Shown here piece by piece: positions 1 through 6,312 of a stretch of 6,312 nucleotides of DNA. This DNA is from Burkholderiales bacterium (GTDB lineage Bacteria > Pseudomonadota > Gammaproteobacteria > Burkholderiales > Burkholderiaceae_D). A program made the position numbers and the translations under genes. The stretch's first letter is position 1. Each line of letters begins with the position of its first letter. The stretch covers positions 1-6,312 of the forward strand of contig JAGWUK010000187.1 of the NCBI GenBank assembly GCA_028868455.1, given 5' to 3'. The notes under the pieces are model-generated. The model saw nothing but the letters and a program-made list of their open reading frames with translations. It made no database searches and had not been told where the DNA came from.

Positions 1-894
<894 letters not shown>

Positions 895-997
895 CTTTGT
901 TGTCCTTGTCAAATGATGTTTGCCCGGAGGGAGAAATGTCGATGCAATGAGTATCGCGCTCCTATAAAAAAATCACAATCACCGTAAAATGCAAAGG

Positions 998-1020
998 ATT
1001 ATTGATTTCAACGCAATAAT
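998..1020. promoter_or_regulatory. Candidate LysR operator, T-N11-A dyad
   Basis: ATTATTG and CAATAAT form a perfect 7-bp inverted repeat around a 9-bp spacer. Placed symmetrically on the dyad axis, T1003 and A1015 are separated by exactly 11 bases, which is the T-N11-A core recognised by LysR-type regulators. It lies between the divergent reductase and LysR genes, 104 bp upstream of the reductase start and 163 bp upstream of the LysR start. The repeat is seen directly; binding by the adjacent regulator is inferred. Confidence 0.5.
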
Positions 1021-1101
1021 GAAATGATGCAAAATAAGACCCGACAAGGCGGTGGTGCAATGGCAATGGTGATGGACGGCGCAATCTGAAGCTGCGTTGT
1101 C

Positions 1102-1156
1102 GTGCCATTTGAACGGAACAATGTCTGGCACTTCTTTGCCACACGCAACGTGGCAC
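1102..1156. repeat. Cluster of TGGCAC/GTGCCA half-sites
   Basis: Four related short elements alternate in orientation: GTGCCA at 1102-1107, TGGCAC at 1126-1131, TGCCAC at 1137-1142 and GTGGCAC at 1150-1156. They form three nested or successive inverted repeats: 1102-1131 (6-bp arms), 1126-1141 (5-bp arms) and 1137-1155 (6-bp arms, 7-bp spacer). The cluster ends 27 bp before the LysR start, so it could be an operator or a folded 5' leader. No function is established. Confidence 0.3.
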
Positions 1157-1172
1157 CGAGATACCGGAAGAC

Positions 1173-1178
1173 AGGGAG
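1173..1178 (+). promoter_or_regulatory. Ribosome-binding site deciding the LysR GTG start
   Basis: AGGGAG is a good Shine-Dalgarno sequence five bases before the GTG at 1184. The in-frame ATG at 1202 has only AAGAGA one base upstream, too close to work well. This favours GTG, which also gives the usual LysR N-terminal length. Confidence 0.55.
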
Positions 1179-1183
1179 ATGGC

Positions 1184-2104
1184 GTGGAATTGTTAAGAGA
1201 AATGGCGATCTTTGTGCAGGTGGTCGATAGCGGCGGTTTTTCAGCAGCGGCGCGGCAGCTGGAGTTGACGACATCGGCGGTCAGTCGCCATGTTGCGCGT
1301 CTGGAGGCGTATATGGGCGGTCGTTTGCTCCAGCGCACCACACGTTCGCTGGCACTGACCGAGTTGGGGCAACAAGTGCATGAAGGCTGCAGCCGCATGC
1401 TCAGCACGGCGCGCGAAATTCATGCGCTGGCCGGGAGTTACAGCGCGCGGCCAAATGGCGTGATCCGTGTCACCGCGCCGGTGGTGTTCGGGCAAGTCTG
1501 GCTGGCGCCAAAATTACCGGGATTTTTGGCGCGCTATCCGGAGGTCGATGTGCAATTGACGCTGGTTGACCGCACCGTTGATCTGATCGACGAAGGTGTC
1601 GATCTGGCGATACGCATCGCGCGCGAACTGGCGCCGGGGCTGGCGGCCAGACCCTTGTGCCCATTGCGGTATGTGCTGGTGGCCTCGCCCGACTATCTGG
1701 CAAAGCGCGGCATGCCCGCAACGCCACAAGAGCTGCCGCAGCATCAGTGCATATATCTCGGTTATGCCCGTTTTCGTGAAAACTGGACTTTGGAAAAAGG
1801 CACGCAAACCGCCAGCGTGCGCGTGCCGACGCGCTTTACCGTGAATAACAGCGCCGCGATTCTGGCTGCCGTAGAAGCCGGTGGCGGCATCGGCCTGATT
1901 CCGGATTTCGCCGCGCTTGCTCCGCTCGAAGCGCAGCGTGTGCAACAGGTTTTGCCTGACTGGGAATTCAAGGAACCTTATACTGGTTCGGTCCATGCCG
2001 TGTATTTACCGGGTAAATATCTGGCCTTGAAAATCCGCGCCCTGATCGATTATCTGGTCGAGGTGCAAGCGGCACAGACAGCGGACGCAACGCCCGCCGG
2101 ATAA
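1184..2104 (+). CDS. LysR-family transcriptional regulator (CrgA-like group)
   Basis: This is a DNA-binding regulator of about 306 residues, the normal length for LysR proteins, acting in the cytoplasm, usually as a tetramer. The N-terminal winged helix-turn-helix spans about residues 1-60: the opening ELLREMAIFVQVVDSGGFSA, then the recognition helix around TTSAVSRHVARLE (29-41) and the wing RLLQRTTRSLALTELG. From about residue 88 to 290 is the periplasmic-binding-protein-like effector domain, including GVIRVTAP, DLAIRIA, VEAGGGIGLIPDF and the C-terminal region. The GTG start is chosen for its ribosome-binding site and for matching the family N-terminus; ATG 1202 would remove the first six residues. 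It is divergent from the aldo/keto reductase and probably controls it and itself, judging from gene order and the T-N11-A dyad. The inducer is unknown. Confidence 0.95.
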   Translation: MELLREMAIFVQVVDSGGFSAAARQLELTTSAVSRHVARLEAYMGGRLLQRTTRSLALTELGQQVHEGCSRMLSTAREIHALAGSYSARPNGVIRVTAPVVFGQVWLAPKLPGFLARYPEVDVQLTLVDRTVDLIDEGVDLAIRIARELAPGLAARPLCPLRYVLVASPDYLAKRGMPATPQELPQHQCIYLGYARFRENWTLEKGTQTASVRVPTRFTVNNSAAILAAVEAGGGIGLIPDFAALAPLEAQRVQQVLPDWEFKEPYTGSVHAVYLPGKYLALKIRALIDYLVEVQAAQTADATPAG

Positions 2105-2137
2105 GACCCGCGCAACGCCGGGCGTGACTGACCGGCT

Positions 2138-2683
2138 TCAGCGTGCGCTGGCTTTGGCGACGCTGCGCGCTTTCCAGTCATCGCTGCTCATCGTGTAGGT
2201 GGCCGTATCCTGGTCGTACCAGCGCTGCACGCCGCGGAATTGCATACCCAATTTTTGCATGACATGCGCCGAAGCCGCATTCTCCGGATGACAGACCGCC
2301 CATAACTGATCGGCATGCAGGTGATCGAAAGCAAAGGCCGCCATCACTTCTGCCGCTTCCGAGGCAAATCCCTGACGCCATTTATCCTGGCGCAGACGCC
2401 AGCCGATTTCTAGCGGATTGGCCGGATCACGTCCCAGGTACTGGATGCACCCGGCACCGATGAGTTGATTGCTTTCGCGTTCAAAAAAACTCCACCACGA
2501 AAATCCATATTCCAGCCAGCGTGCCTTGACGCGCTCTATCATGGCCTGCGTATCTTCGCGCGTATCCGCTTTGCCGGTGATATAGCGCATCACAGCCGGG
2601 TCGCTATTCATTGCAAATAAACCTTCGAAATGCGCGTCAGTTATTGGTTCCAGCCGCAGGCGCTTGGTGGTGAGTATGGTCAT
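2138..2683 (-). CDS. GNAT-family N-acetyltransferase (RimJ/RimL-like)
   Basis: This is a cytoplasmic acetyl-CoA-dependent acetyltransferase of 181 residues, typical for the RimJ/RimL-type Acetyltransf_3 group. Members acetylate ribosomal protein N-termini, amino acids, antibiotics or other amines, and the acceptor cannot be assigned here. The family opening is TILTTKRLRLEPI. The acetyl-CoA pyrophosphate loop is W102-R-Q-G105-F-A107-S-E-A, after LEIGWRL, and motif B is PENAASAHVMQKLGM (133-147). The ATG at 2683 is chosen because it starts directly at the conserved N-terminus; an ATG 24 codons upstream (2755) would add an unrelated charged extension that overlaps the likely promoter. Its ribosome-binding site is weak. 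The gene converges on the LysR gene, with 33 bp between stops and no clear terminator, and is divergent from the deacetylase. Confidence 0.93.
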   Translation of the reverse strand: MTILTTKRLRLEPITDAHFEGLFAMNSDPAVMRYITGKADTREDTQAMIERVKARWLEYGFSWWSFFERESNQLIGAGCIQYLGRDPANPLEIGWRLRQDKWRQGFASEAAEVMAAFAFDHLHADQLWAVCHPENAASAHVMQKLGMQFRGVQRWYDQDTATYTMSSDDWKARSVAKASAR

Positions 2684-2712
2684 AGGCTTGCTTTCGTTTT
2701 GGTGGTGGAGAT

Positions 2713-2726
2713 GCGTAAATTTACGC
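2713..2726. promoter_or_regulatory. Perfect 14-bp palindrome, candidate operator
   Basis: GCGTAAATTTACGC is fully self-complementary. It lies 30 bp upstream of the acetyltransferase start and touches the possible -10 element of that gene, so it would cover the expected transcription start. A dimeric repressor bound here would block initiation. No regulator gene is adjacent, so the binding protein would be encoded elsewhere. Confidence 0.4.
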
Positions 2727-2755
2727 TGATAGCATTCTCGTTTTTGGCATGGCAA
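2726..2755 (-). promoter_or_regulatory. Possible sigma-70 promoter of the acetyltransferase gene
   Basis: On the minus strand, TTGCCA (2755-2750, five of six to TTGACA) is followed 18 bases later by TATCAG (2731-2726, four of six to TATAAT). The predicted start near 2719 falls inside the 14-bp palindrome, about 36 bases before the ATG. The match is moderate and rests on reading by eye. Confidence 0.3.
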
Positions 2756-2789
2756 GATGTGCGCCGATCTTTTTTTTGAGGAAATCCAG

Positions 2790-2816
2790 ATGAGTACAGA
2801 CAGTCTGACGGCGTAA
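2790..2816 (+). other. Eight-codon reading frame with a strong ribosome-binding site
   Basis: GAGGA at 2778-2782 sits seven bases before ATG 2790, the best-spaced ribosome-binding site in this spacer. The frame reads MSTDSLTA and stops at TAA 2814-2816. It lies about 175 bp ahead of the deacetylase. It could be a leader peptide, the remnant of a longer gene stopped early (the same frame continues KLQTYGEQFFAQIHR after the stop), or chance. I do not recognise it. Confidence 0.25.
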
Positions 2817-2991
2817 AAGTTGCAGACGTATGGTGAGCAATTTTTCGCCCAGATTCATCGTTGCATCACAAGAAAACGGCGCAATACCGCGCCTGTCAGA
2901 TACCGATCTGCATGCAATAATGCGGGATCATTTTTGTGAGGCGTATAGCGTGAGTAACCTGCAATTGTTGAATTATATGCGGTGCCTGATT

Positions 2992-3924
2992 ATGGCGATG
3001 CGGCGCGGTATCCATTTGAGCGCTGTTGTTTCTGTCGCCTTCTTTTTGGCGTCGGCAGCGCAGGCGCAGACCGTGGCGCTGACATTTGACGACGGCCCGA
3101 AAATTGCCGAAACGCCGCTGATGTCACCGCAGCAGCGTAATCAGGCCTTGTTGGATACGCTGGCGAGACACGGGGTTAAAGCCGCTTTGTTCGTGACGGC
3201 AGGCAATGGCGCAAATCAGCCGCAAGGCTATGCGCTGGCGCAAGCCTGGGGACTCGCCGGACATGCTATCGGCAACCATACGATGACGCATCCGAGTCTG
3301 CACAGCGCAAGCATGAGTCTGGCGAACTATGAGCAAGAAATGCTGGATTGCGATCAGATCATCAAAAGTTTGCCCGGCTATCAAAAATGGTTTCGCTACA
3401 CGTATCTGCGTGAAGGCAATACGCCGGAAAAGCGCGATGGCATGCGCGCATTCTTAAAGCAGCATGCTTATCGCAATGCCTATGTCAGCCTGGATACCAG
3501 CGACTGGCGCTTTGACGCCAAATTGATCGACGTGCTCAGGCACGATCCGGAGGCTGATCTGAGCGCCATCAAGCGGGTGTATCTGGCGCATATTCGCCAG
3601 CGCGCACTGGCATACCGGGCCTTGTCGCAACAATTGCAGGGACGCGATATTCCCCAGGTCATGCTGTTGCACCACAATCTGATCAATGCTCTGTGGCTGG
3701 ACGACGTGCTGCGTCAGTTCGAGGACATGGGCTGGCATTTCGTCACGCCCGCAGCGGCTTTCGCCGACCCCGTATATCAGCTCGCCCCGGATTCTCCGGC
3801 GCATGGACAAAGTCTGTTGTTATCAATGGCGCTGTCGCTGGGCCTGGGCAAGTTCGATGGCTGGAATCGTCTGGTGGACGATGGCGATGCCGACATGGCG
3901 CAACTCAGCGCGGAAGGCCGGTGA
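2992..3924 (+). CDS. Secreted polysaccharide deacetylase (NodB domain)
   Basis: This is a carbohydrate esterase family 4-like enzyme of about 310 residues, predicted to leave the cytoplasm and remove N- or O-acetyl groups from a cell-wall or extracellular polysaccharide. A Sec signal peptide (MAMRRG, a hydrophobic core, then ASAAQA|QT) ends near residue 25. NodB motif 1 is TFDDGP (31-36) with D33 and D34. Motif 2 is H96-TMT-H100, completing the metal site. The motif 3 position reads R135-YTYLREG, where many relatives have R-x-P. Motif 4 is LDTSDW (167-172), and motif 5 is LLHHN (H227/H228). The start is uncertain: ATG 2992 or 2998 give the cleanest signal peptide but lack a ribosome-binding site; GTG 2950 has GAGG eight bases upstream but gives a long n-region; the frame is open back to ATG 2830. 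The true substrate is unknown. Its stop is 32 bp from the converging LysR gene. Confidence 0.9.
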   Translation: MAMRRGIHLSAVVSVAFFLASAAQAQTVALTFDDGPKIAETPLMSPQQRNQALLDTLARHGVKAALFVTAGNGANQPQGYALAQAWGLAGHAIGNHTMTHPSLHSASMSLANYEQEMLDCDQIIKSLPGYQKWFRYTYLREGNTPEKRDGMRAFLKQHAYRNAYVSLDTSDWRFDAKLIDVLRHDPEADLSAIKRVYLAHIRQRALAYRALSQQLQGRDIPQVMLLHHNLINALWLDDVLRQFEDMGWHFVTPAAAFADPVYQLAPDSPAHGQSLLLSMALSLGLGKFDGWNRLVDDGDADMAQLSAEGR

Positions 3925-3956
3925 GTTGAGCCGCGGGAGTCACTTGACATCGTACT

Positions 3957-4835
3957 TTACTTTGGCTGGGAAATCAGCCAGTTGAACACTTGCGCCACAA
4001 TGTTGGATCGGGGATTTTTCGCCATGGCTGTAATCCACCATGTGCTAGTTTGCGTCTGAGGATAGTGCGGCAATATCTGTAACTGATTATTCTCCAGCGC
4101 TTCGCTCGCCAGCATATGCGGAACACAACCGATTCCGCGTCCGCGTAGGACGCTGTCTAAAAGCAGGCGCGCATCGTCATAAATTGTTCGTTTGCGAAAG
4201 CTGGTCAAATGATGCAGATAAAGCGCCTCTGTCACCTCATTGCTGAGACTTTGTTCGAGACAAATTAATTCCGTGTGCAGGCAATGTTGTTCAGCGGGGA
4301 TGTGTAGTAAAGAATTTGCCAATTTATTTGAGGCAACGACCACCCAATCTTCTTCTGCCCAACGCAATTCTGTCAGGCCGCTTTGGGCAAGCGGCCTGTC
4401 ACTGATGTTGATATCGACATCGACTTCGTCAACAAAGCGAGCACTGATATCCGTCGAAATCAAAAGACATAATTCGGGAAAGGCGGCTTCAAGTTCGGGC
4501 AAACGGTGCTGTAACCAACCTTGAACAATATGCTCTGGACAAACTAAAACGACCAGACCAGGATCCAGATAAGTCTCGATTTTGGCAAGCCCGCTGCGTA
4601 ATGCCGTCATGCTCCGTAGCACTGATTGCAATAGCACCTCGCCAGCAACATTCAGTTCTACTCCGCGGCCGACACGACGAAAAAGTGGTTGTCGCAATTG
4701 TTCTTCGAGCTGTTGAACTTGATGGCTGATCGCAGATTGTGATACATGCAATTCATCCGCGGCTCGCGAAAAATTACCATGTCTGGCAGCAGCTTCAAAC
4801 CCCGCTAATAAGGTCAAGGACGGCATTTTACGCAT
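3957..4835 (-). CDS. LysR-family regulator, GcvA-like
   Basis: This is a DNA-binding regulator of 292 residues. The opening MRKMPSLTLLAGFEAAARHG is typical of GcvA-like LysR proteins, followed by the helix-turn-helix SRAADELHVSQSAISHQVQQ (23-42), then LEEQLRQPLFRRVGRGVELN. The effector-binding domain runs from about residue 93 to the end, with DVDINISDRP and GRGIGCVPHMLA as family-style segments. The name GcvA-like describes the subfamily; there is no evidence that it controls glycine cleavage. ATG 4835 matches the family start; TTG 4859 (eight codons longer) and ATG 4826 are alternatives, and none has a clear ribosome-binding site. It is divergent from the agmatine deiminase-family gene and probably regulates it, perhaps in response to agmatine or a related guanidino compound (inference). 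Base composition is lower in GC than the first LysR gene. Confidence 0.94.
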   Translation of the reverse strand: MRKMPSLTLLAGFEAAARHGNFSRAADELHVSQSAISHQVQQLEEQLRQPLFRRVGRGVELNVAGEVLLQSVLRSMTALRSGLAKIETYLDPGLVVLVCPEHIVQGWLQHRLPELEAAFPELCLLISTDISARFVDEVDVDINISDRPLAQSGLTELRWAEEDWVVVASNKLANSLLHIPAEQHCLHTELICLEQSLSNEVTEALYLHHLTSFRKRTIYDDARLLLDSVLRGRGIGCVPHMLASEALENNQLQILPHYPQTQTSTWWITAMAKNPRSNIVAQVFNWLISQPK

Positions 4836-4860
4836 ATAGATATGAGAAAAATTAATCAAT

Positions 4861-4879
4861 AGTGATAAATATTATCGCT
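4861..4879. promoter_or_regulatory. 19-bp near-perfect dyad, candidate autoregulatory operator
   Basis: AGTGATAA and TTATCGCT flank the 3-bp centre ATA; seven of eight arm positions pair. The dyad is 25 bp upstream of the GcvA-like gene start and overlaps its expected transcription start, so a bound regulator would repress that gene. It does not have T-N11-A on its axis, so it is not a canonical LysR box. Confidence 0.4.
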
Positions 4880-4906
4880 TTATATCATTAATTTGATGAT
4901 GCACAA
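4879..4906 (-). promoter_or_regulatory. Possible promoter of the GcvA-like regulator gene
   Basis: On the minus strand, TTGTGC (4906-4901, three of six to TTGACA) precedes TATAAA (4884-4879, five of six to TATAAT) by 16 bases. A second -10-like GATAAT lies at 4876-4871 inside the 19-bp dyad. The -35 is poor, as is common for LysR promoters. Confidence 0.25.
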
Positions 4907-4939
4907 TGAATTCATGTTGATCTGCAGCATGACCATGAA
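4884..4939. promoter_or_regulatory. Overlapping inverted repeats ahead of the agmatine deiminase-family gene
   Basis: Three symmetric elements crowd into 56 bp: ATCAT-N7-ATGAT (4884-4900), the perfect 10-bp palindrome ATGAATTCAT (4906-4915) and TTCATG-N17-CATGAA (4911-4939). They lie 65-120 bp upstream of the deiminase start, where a LysR activator would bind. The repeats are seen directly; their role is inferred, and I see no convincing -35/-10 pair for the deiminase gene. Confidence 0.3.
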
Positions 4940-5003
4940 GTGATACGAAGGCTGTCATTGCTGCGATACCGACGCTATTTTTACCAAATTGGGGAGAGCA
5001 GGA

Positions 5004-6173
5004 ATGAAATTAAACAGACGGCATTTTCTGGGGCAAAGTATGAGCGCGGGATTGACGATGCTGGCACCAACGTTGTTATACGGATGTGGCGGTGCTGTTG
5101 CCAGTGATACGCCGGTGAGGCATGACAGCGCAAATATTGCAAGCATGGGCAACGCGTTGGCAGTCAATCAGGAATGGCTGATGCCGGATGAAAGTGATTC
5201 ACATCGCGCCACCTGGATGGCATTTTCTGTGTCTGAAGCAATCTGGGGGCGCCGCTTGAGATCACAGGTGCAAGATGCATTGGCACGTATCGCCAATACC
5301 ATTGTCGAGTTTGAACCGCTGAATATGCTGGTCAGTCAACAGGATCTGGATTTGGCGAAACAAAAATGCGATCCTCGTGTAAATTATATTGTGCAAGAAA
5401 CGAATGACTTATGGATACGCGATACTGGTGCGGTGTTCGTGTTCGATAAAAGTGGCAATAAGGCTGGCGTCAATTTTAACTTCAACGGTTGGGGTAACAA
5501 GCAGATTCACGATTTCGATAGCCAAGTCGCGGCTGCTATGACCGGGCGCGTTGGTGTGCCGCTGTTGCCTGCTGCTGTTGTTATGGAAGGTGGGGGGATT
5601 GAAGTCGACGGGGAAGGAACTGCAATTGTGACGGAAAGTTGCGTGCTCAATCCCAATCGCAATCCTGATCTGAGTAAAACCGATTGCGAAAAAGCGTTGC
5701 AGAAAGTACTTGGCGTTCGCAAAGTAATATGGTTGCCGGGTATAGCCGGTTCAGACATTACCGATGGGCATACCGACTTTTACGCTCGCTTTGCACGACC
5801 TGGCGTTGTGCTCGCGAATGCCGATCCAGATACCAGTTCCATTGAATATCAGGTGACACAAAGTCATTTACAAATTTTGCAGCAAAGTCGCGATGCTGAA
5901 GGACGGCCGCTGCAAGTGATTCCACTGTCGCCACCGCGAACGATCAGACCAGAGTTCGACAACAAAGATTTTGCTGCTGGTTATATCAATTTCTATATCT
6001 GTAATGGCGCTGTGATCATGCCTGAATTCGGAGATACTATTGCCGATGAGCGCGCAAAAAAAATCCTGGCGCAACAATTTCCAACGCGCCGCGTGATTCA
6101 ATTGAATATAGACCCGATTGCGGCTGGCGGCGGCGGTATTCACTGCGCCACGCAGCAAGAGCCCGCACGTTGA
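5004..6173 (+). CDS. Exported agmatine deiminase-family protein (Tat signal, probable lipoprotein)
   Basis: This belongs to the agmatine deiminase/peptidylarginine deiminase-like family (PAD_porph), whose members hydrolyse a guanidino group; agmatine gives N-carbamoylputrescine plus ammonia. The protein is full length at 389 residues. The catalytic elements are all present: the N-terminal SHRATWMAF, W137-I-R139-D140 for guanidinium binding, FNGWGNK (160-166), E195 in MEGGGIEVDG, H256 in DGHTDFYARF and the nucleophile C381 in GGGGIHCATQQ. Unlike the cytoplasmic AguA enzyme, it begins with a twin-arginine signal, NRRHFLG (4-10), a hydrophobic stretch, and LYGC with C28 as a possible lipobox cysteine. 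It would therefore work in the periplasm, perhaps membrane-anchored. ATG 5004 is chosen for GGGGAG at 4991-4996, seven bases upstream. No N-carbamoylputrescine amidohydrolase gene (aguB) is visible here. Agmatine itself as substrate is likely but not proven. Confidence 0.93.
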   Translation: MKLNRRHFLGQSMSAGLTMLAPTLLYGCGGAVASDTPVRHDSANIASMGNALAVNQEWLMPDESDSHRATWMAFSVSEAIWGRRLRSQVQDALARIANTIVEFEPLNMLVSQQDLDLAKQKCDPRVNYIVQETNDLWIRDTGAVFVFDKSGNKAGVNFNFNGWGNKQIHDFDSQVAAAMTGRVGVPLLPAAVVMEGGGIEVDGEGTAIVTESCVLNPNRNPDLSKTDCEKALQKVLGVRKVIWLPGIAGSDITDGHTDFYARFARPGVVLANADPDTSSIEYQVTQSHLQILQQSRDAEGRPLQVIPLSPPRTIRPEFDNKDFAAGYINFYICNGAVIMPEFGDTIADERAKKILAQQFPTRRVIQLNIDPIAAGGGGIHCATQQEPAR

Positions 6174-6295
6174 TGAAAGAAATCGGTAGTCCGGCGACTT
6201 GCATGCGTCTGGTTGCATCGGTTCGTGTTGTAAAAAGTCCATTTTTAAATCGAACGATCGTTCCGCCGATTGCATTTCTGCGCTTTGATATATGA
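6173..6295 (+). other. Doubtful 40-codon reading frame overlapping the deiminase stop
   Basis: ATG 6173 shares its A with the TGA stop of the deiminase gene (TGATG), a layout often seen in translational coupling. The frame begins MKEIGSPATCMRLVASV, ends LRFDI and stops at TGA 6293-6295. It has no recognisable domain or good ribosome-binding site of its own, so it may well be chance. Confidence 0.15.
6252..6263. repeat. Perfect 12-bp palindrome downstream of the deiminase gene
   Basis: GAACGATCGTTC is self-complementary, and AATCG (6248-6252) and CGATT (6267-6271) form a further imperfect outer arm. No T-run follows, so it is not a normal intrinsic terminator. It may be an operator for a gene beyond the window, or chance. 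Confidence 0.25.
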
Positions 6296-6312
6296 TAAGT
6301 TCCTATTGCCAG

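Noticed and set aside
1514..1996. Minus-strand open frame of 160 codons inside the first LysR gene
   Set aside because: It overlaps a full-length LysR gene with clear domain structure and has low-complexity, non-family translation; it is a GC-driven shadow.
2091..2150. GC-rich inverted repeats at the first convergent junction as a terminator
   Set aside because: CGCCCG/CGGGCG (2091-2124) and CAGC-GTGC-GCTG (2139-2150) are weak stems with no T-run, so an intrinsic terminator is not supported.
2684..2755. Upstream start for the acetyltransferase at 2755
   Set aside because: It would add 24 residues unlike any GNAT N-terminus and run through the palindrome and candidate promoter; ATG 2683 fits the family exactly.
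2830..2991. Upstream start for the deacetylase at 2830
   Set aside because: It would bury the Sec signal peptide about 55 residues into the protein and has no ribosome-binding site; the extension does not look coding.
3454..3810. Minus-strand open frame of 118 codons inside the deacetylase
   Set aside because: It is antisense to NodB motifs 4 and 5 and has no recognisable features.
3963..3980. Hairpin TGGCTG-GGAAAT-CAGCCA as a terminator for the deacetylase
   Set aside because: The 6-bp stem is real but no T-run follows on either strand, and it lies within the last codons of the GcvA-like gene.

Overview
The window looks like ordinary chromosomal DNA of a Gram-negative proteobacterium. Family-level protein features, exported enzymes with Sec and Tat signals, two LysR-type regulators and moderate-to-high GC suggest a betaproteobacterium of the Burkholderiales (Oxalobacteraceae-like). 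That placement is an inference and I hold it loosely. I see no rRNA, tRNA, CRISPR array, insertion sequence, integrase or phage gene.

There are six main genes, each apparently its own transcription unit, with strands strictly alternating (- + - + - +). This makes three divergent pairs separated by two tight convergent junctions of 33 and 32 bp. Pair 1: an aldo/keto reductase (1-894, -, C-terminus cut by the window edge) facing a LysR regulator (1184-2104, +). Pair 2: a RimJ/RimL-like GNAT acetyltransferase (2138-2683, -) facing a secreted NodB-type polysaccharide deacetylase (about 2992-3924, +). Pair 3: a GcvA-like LysR regulator (3957-4835, -) facing an exported agmatine deiminase-family enzyme (5004-6173, +). 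The last 139 bp hold only a doubtful 40-codon reading frame and a 12-bp palindrome.

In pairs 1 and 3 a LysR gene lies back-to-back with an enzyme gene, the classic arrangement in which the regulator controls its neighbour and itself. Both intergenic regions contain inverted repeats. One, at 998-1020, fits the LysR T-N11-A rule exactly. The pair 2 spacer has no regulator gene but holds a perfect 14-bp palindrome just downstream of a possible GNAT promoter, and a strong ribosome-binding site feeding an eight-codon frame ahead of the deacetylase.

The most notable gene is the agmatine deiminase-family enzyme. It keeps every catalytic motif of the family but starts with a twin-arginine signal followed by a lipobox-like cysteine, so it is predicted to act outside the cytoplasm, perhaps as a lipoprotein. 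Hand-counted sample lines suggest that pair 3 is clearly lower in GC (37-50% per 60 bases) than pair 1 (about 70%), which may mean a different origin. I did not find a convincing undescribed multi-gene system.
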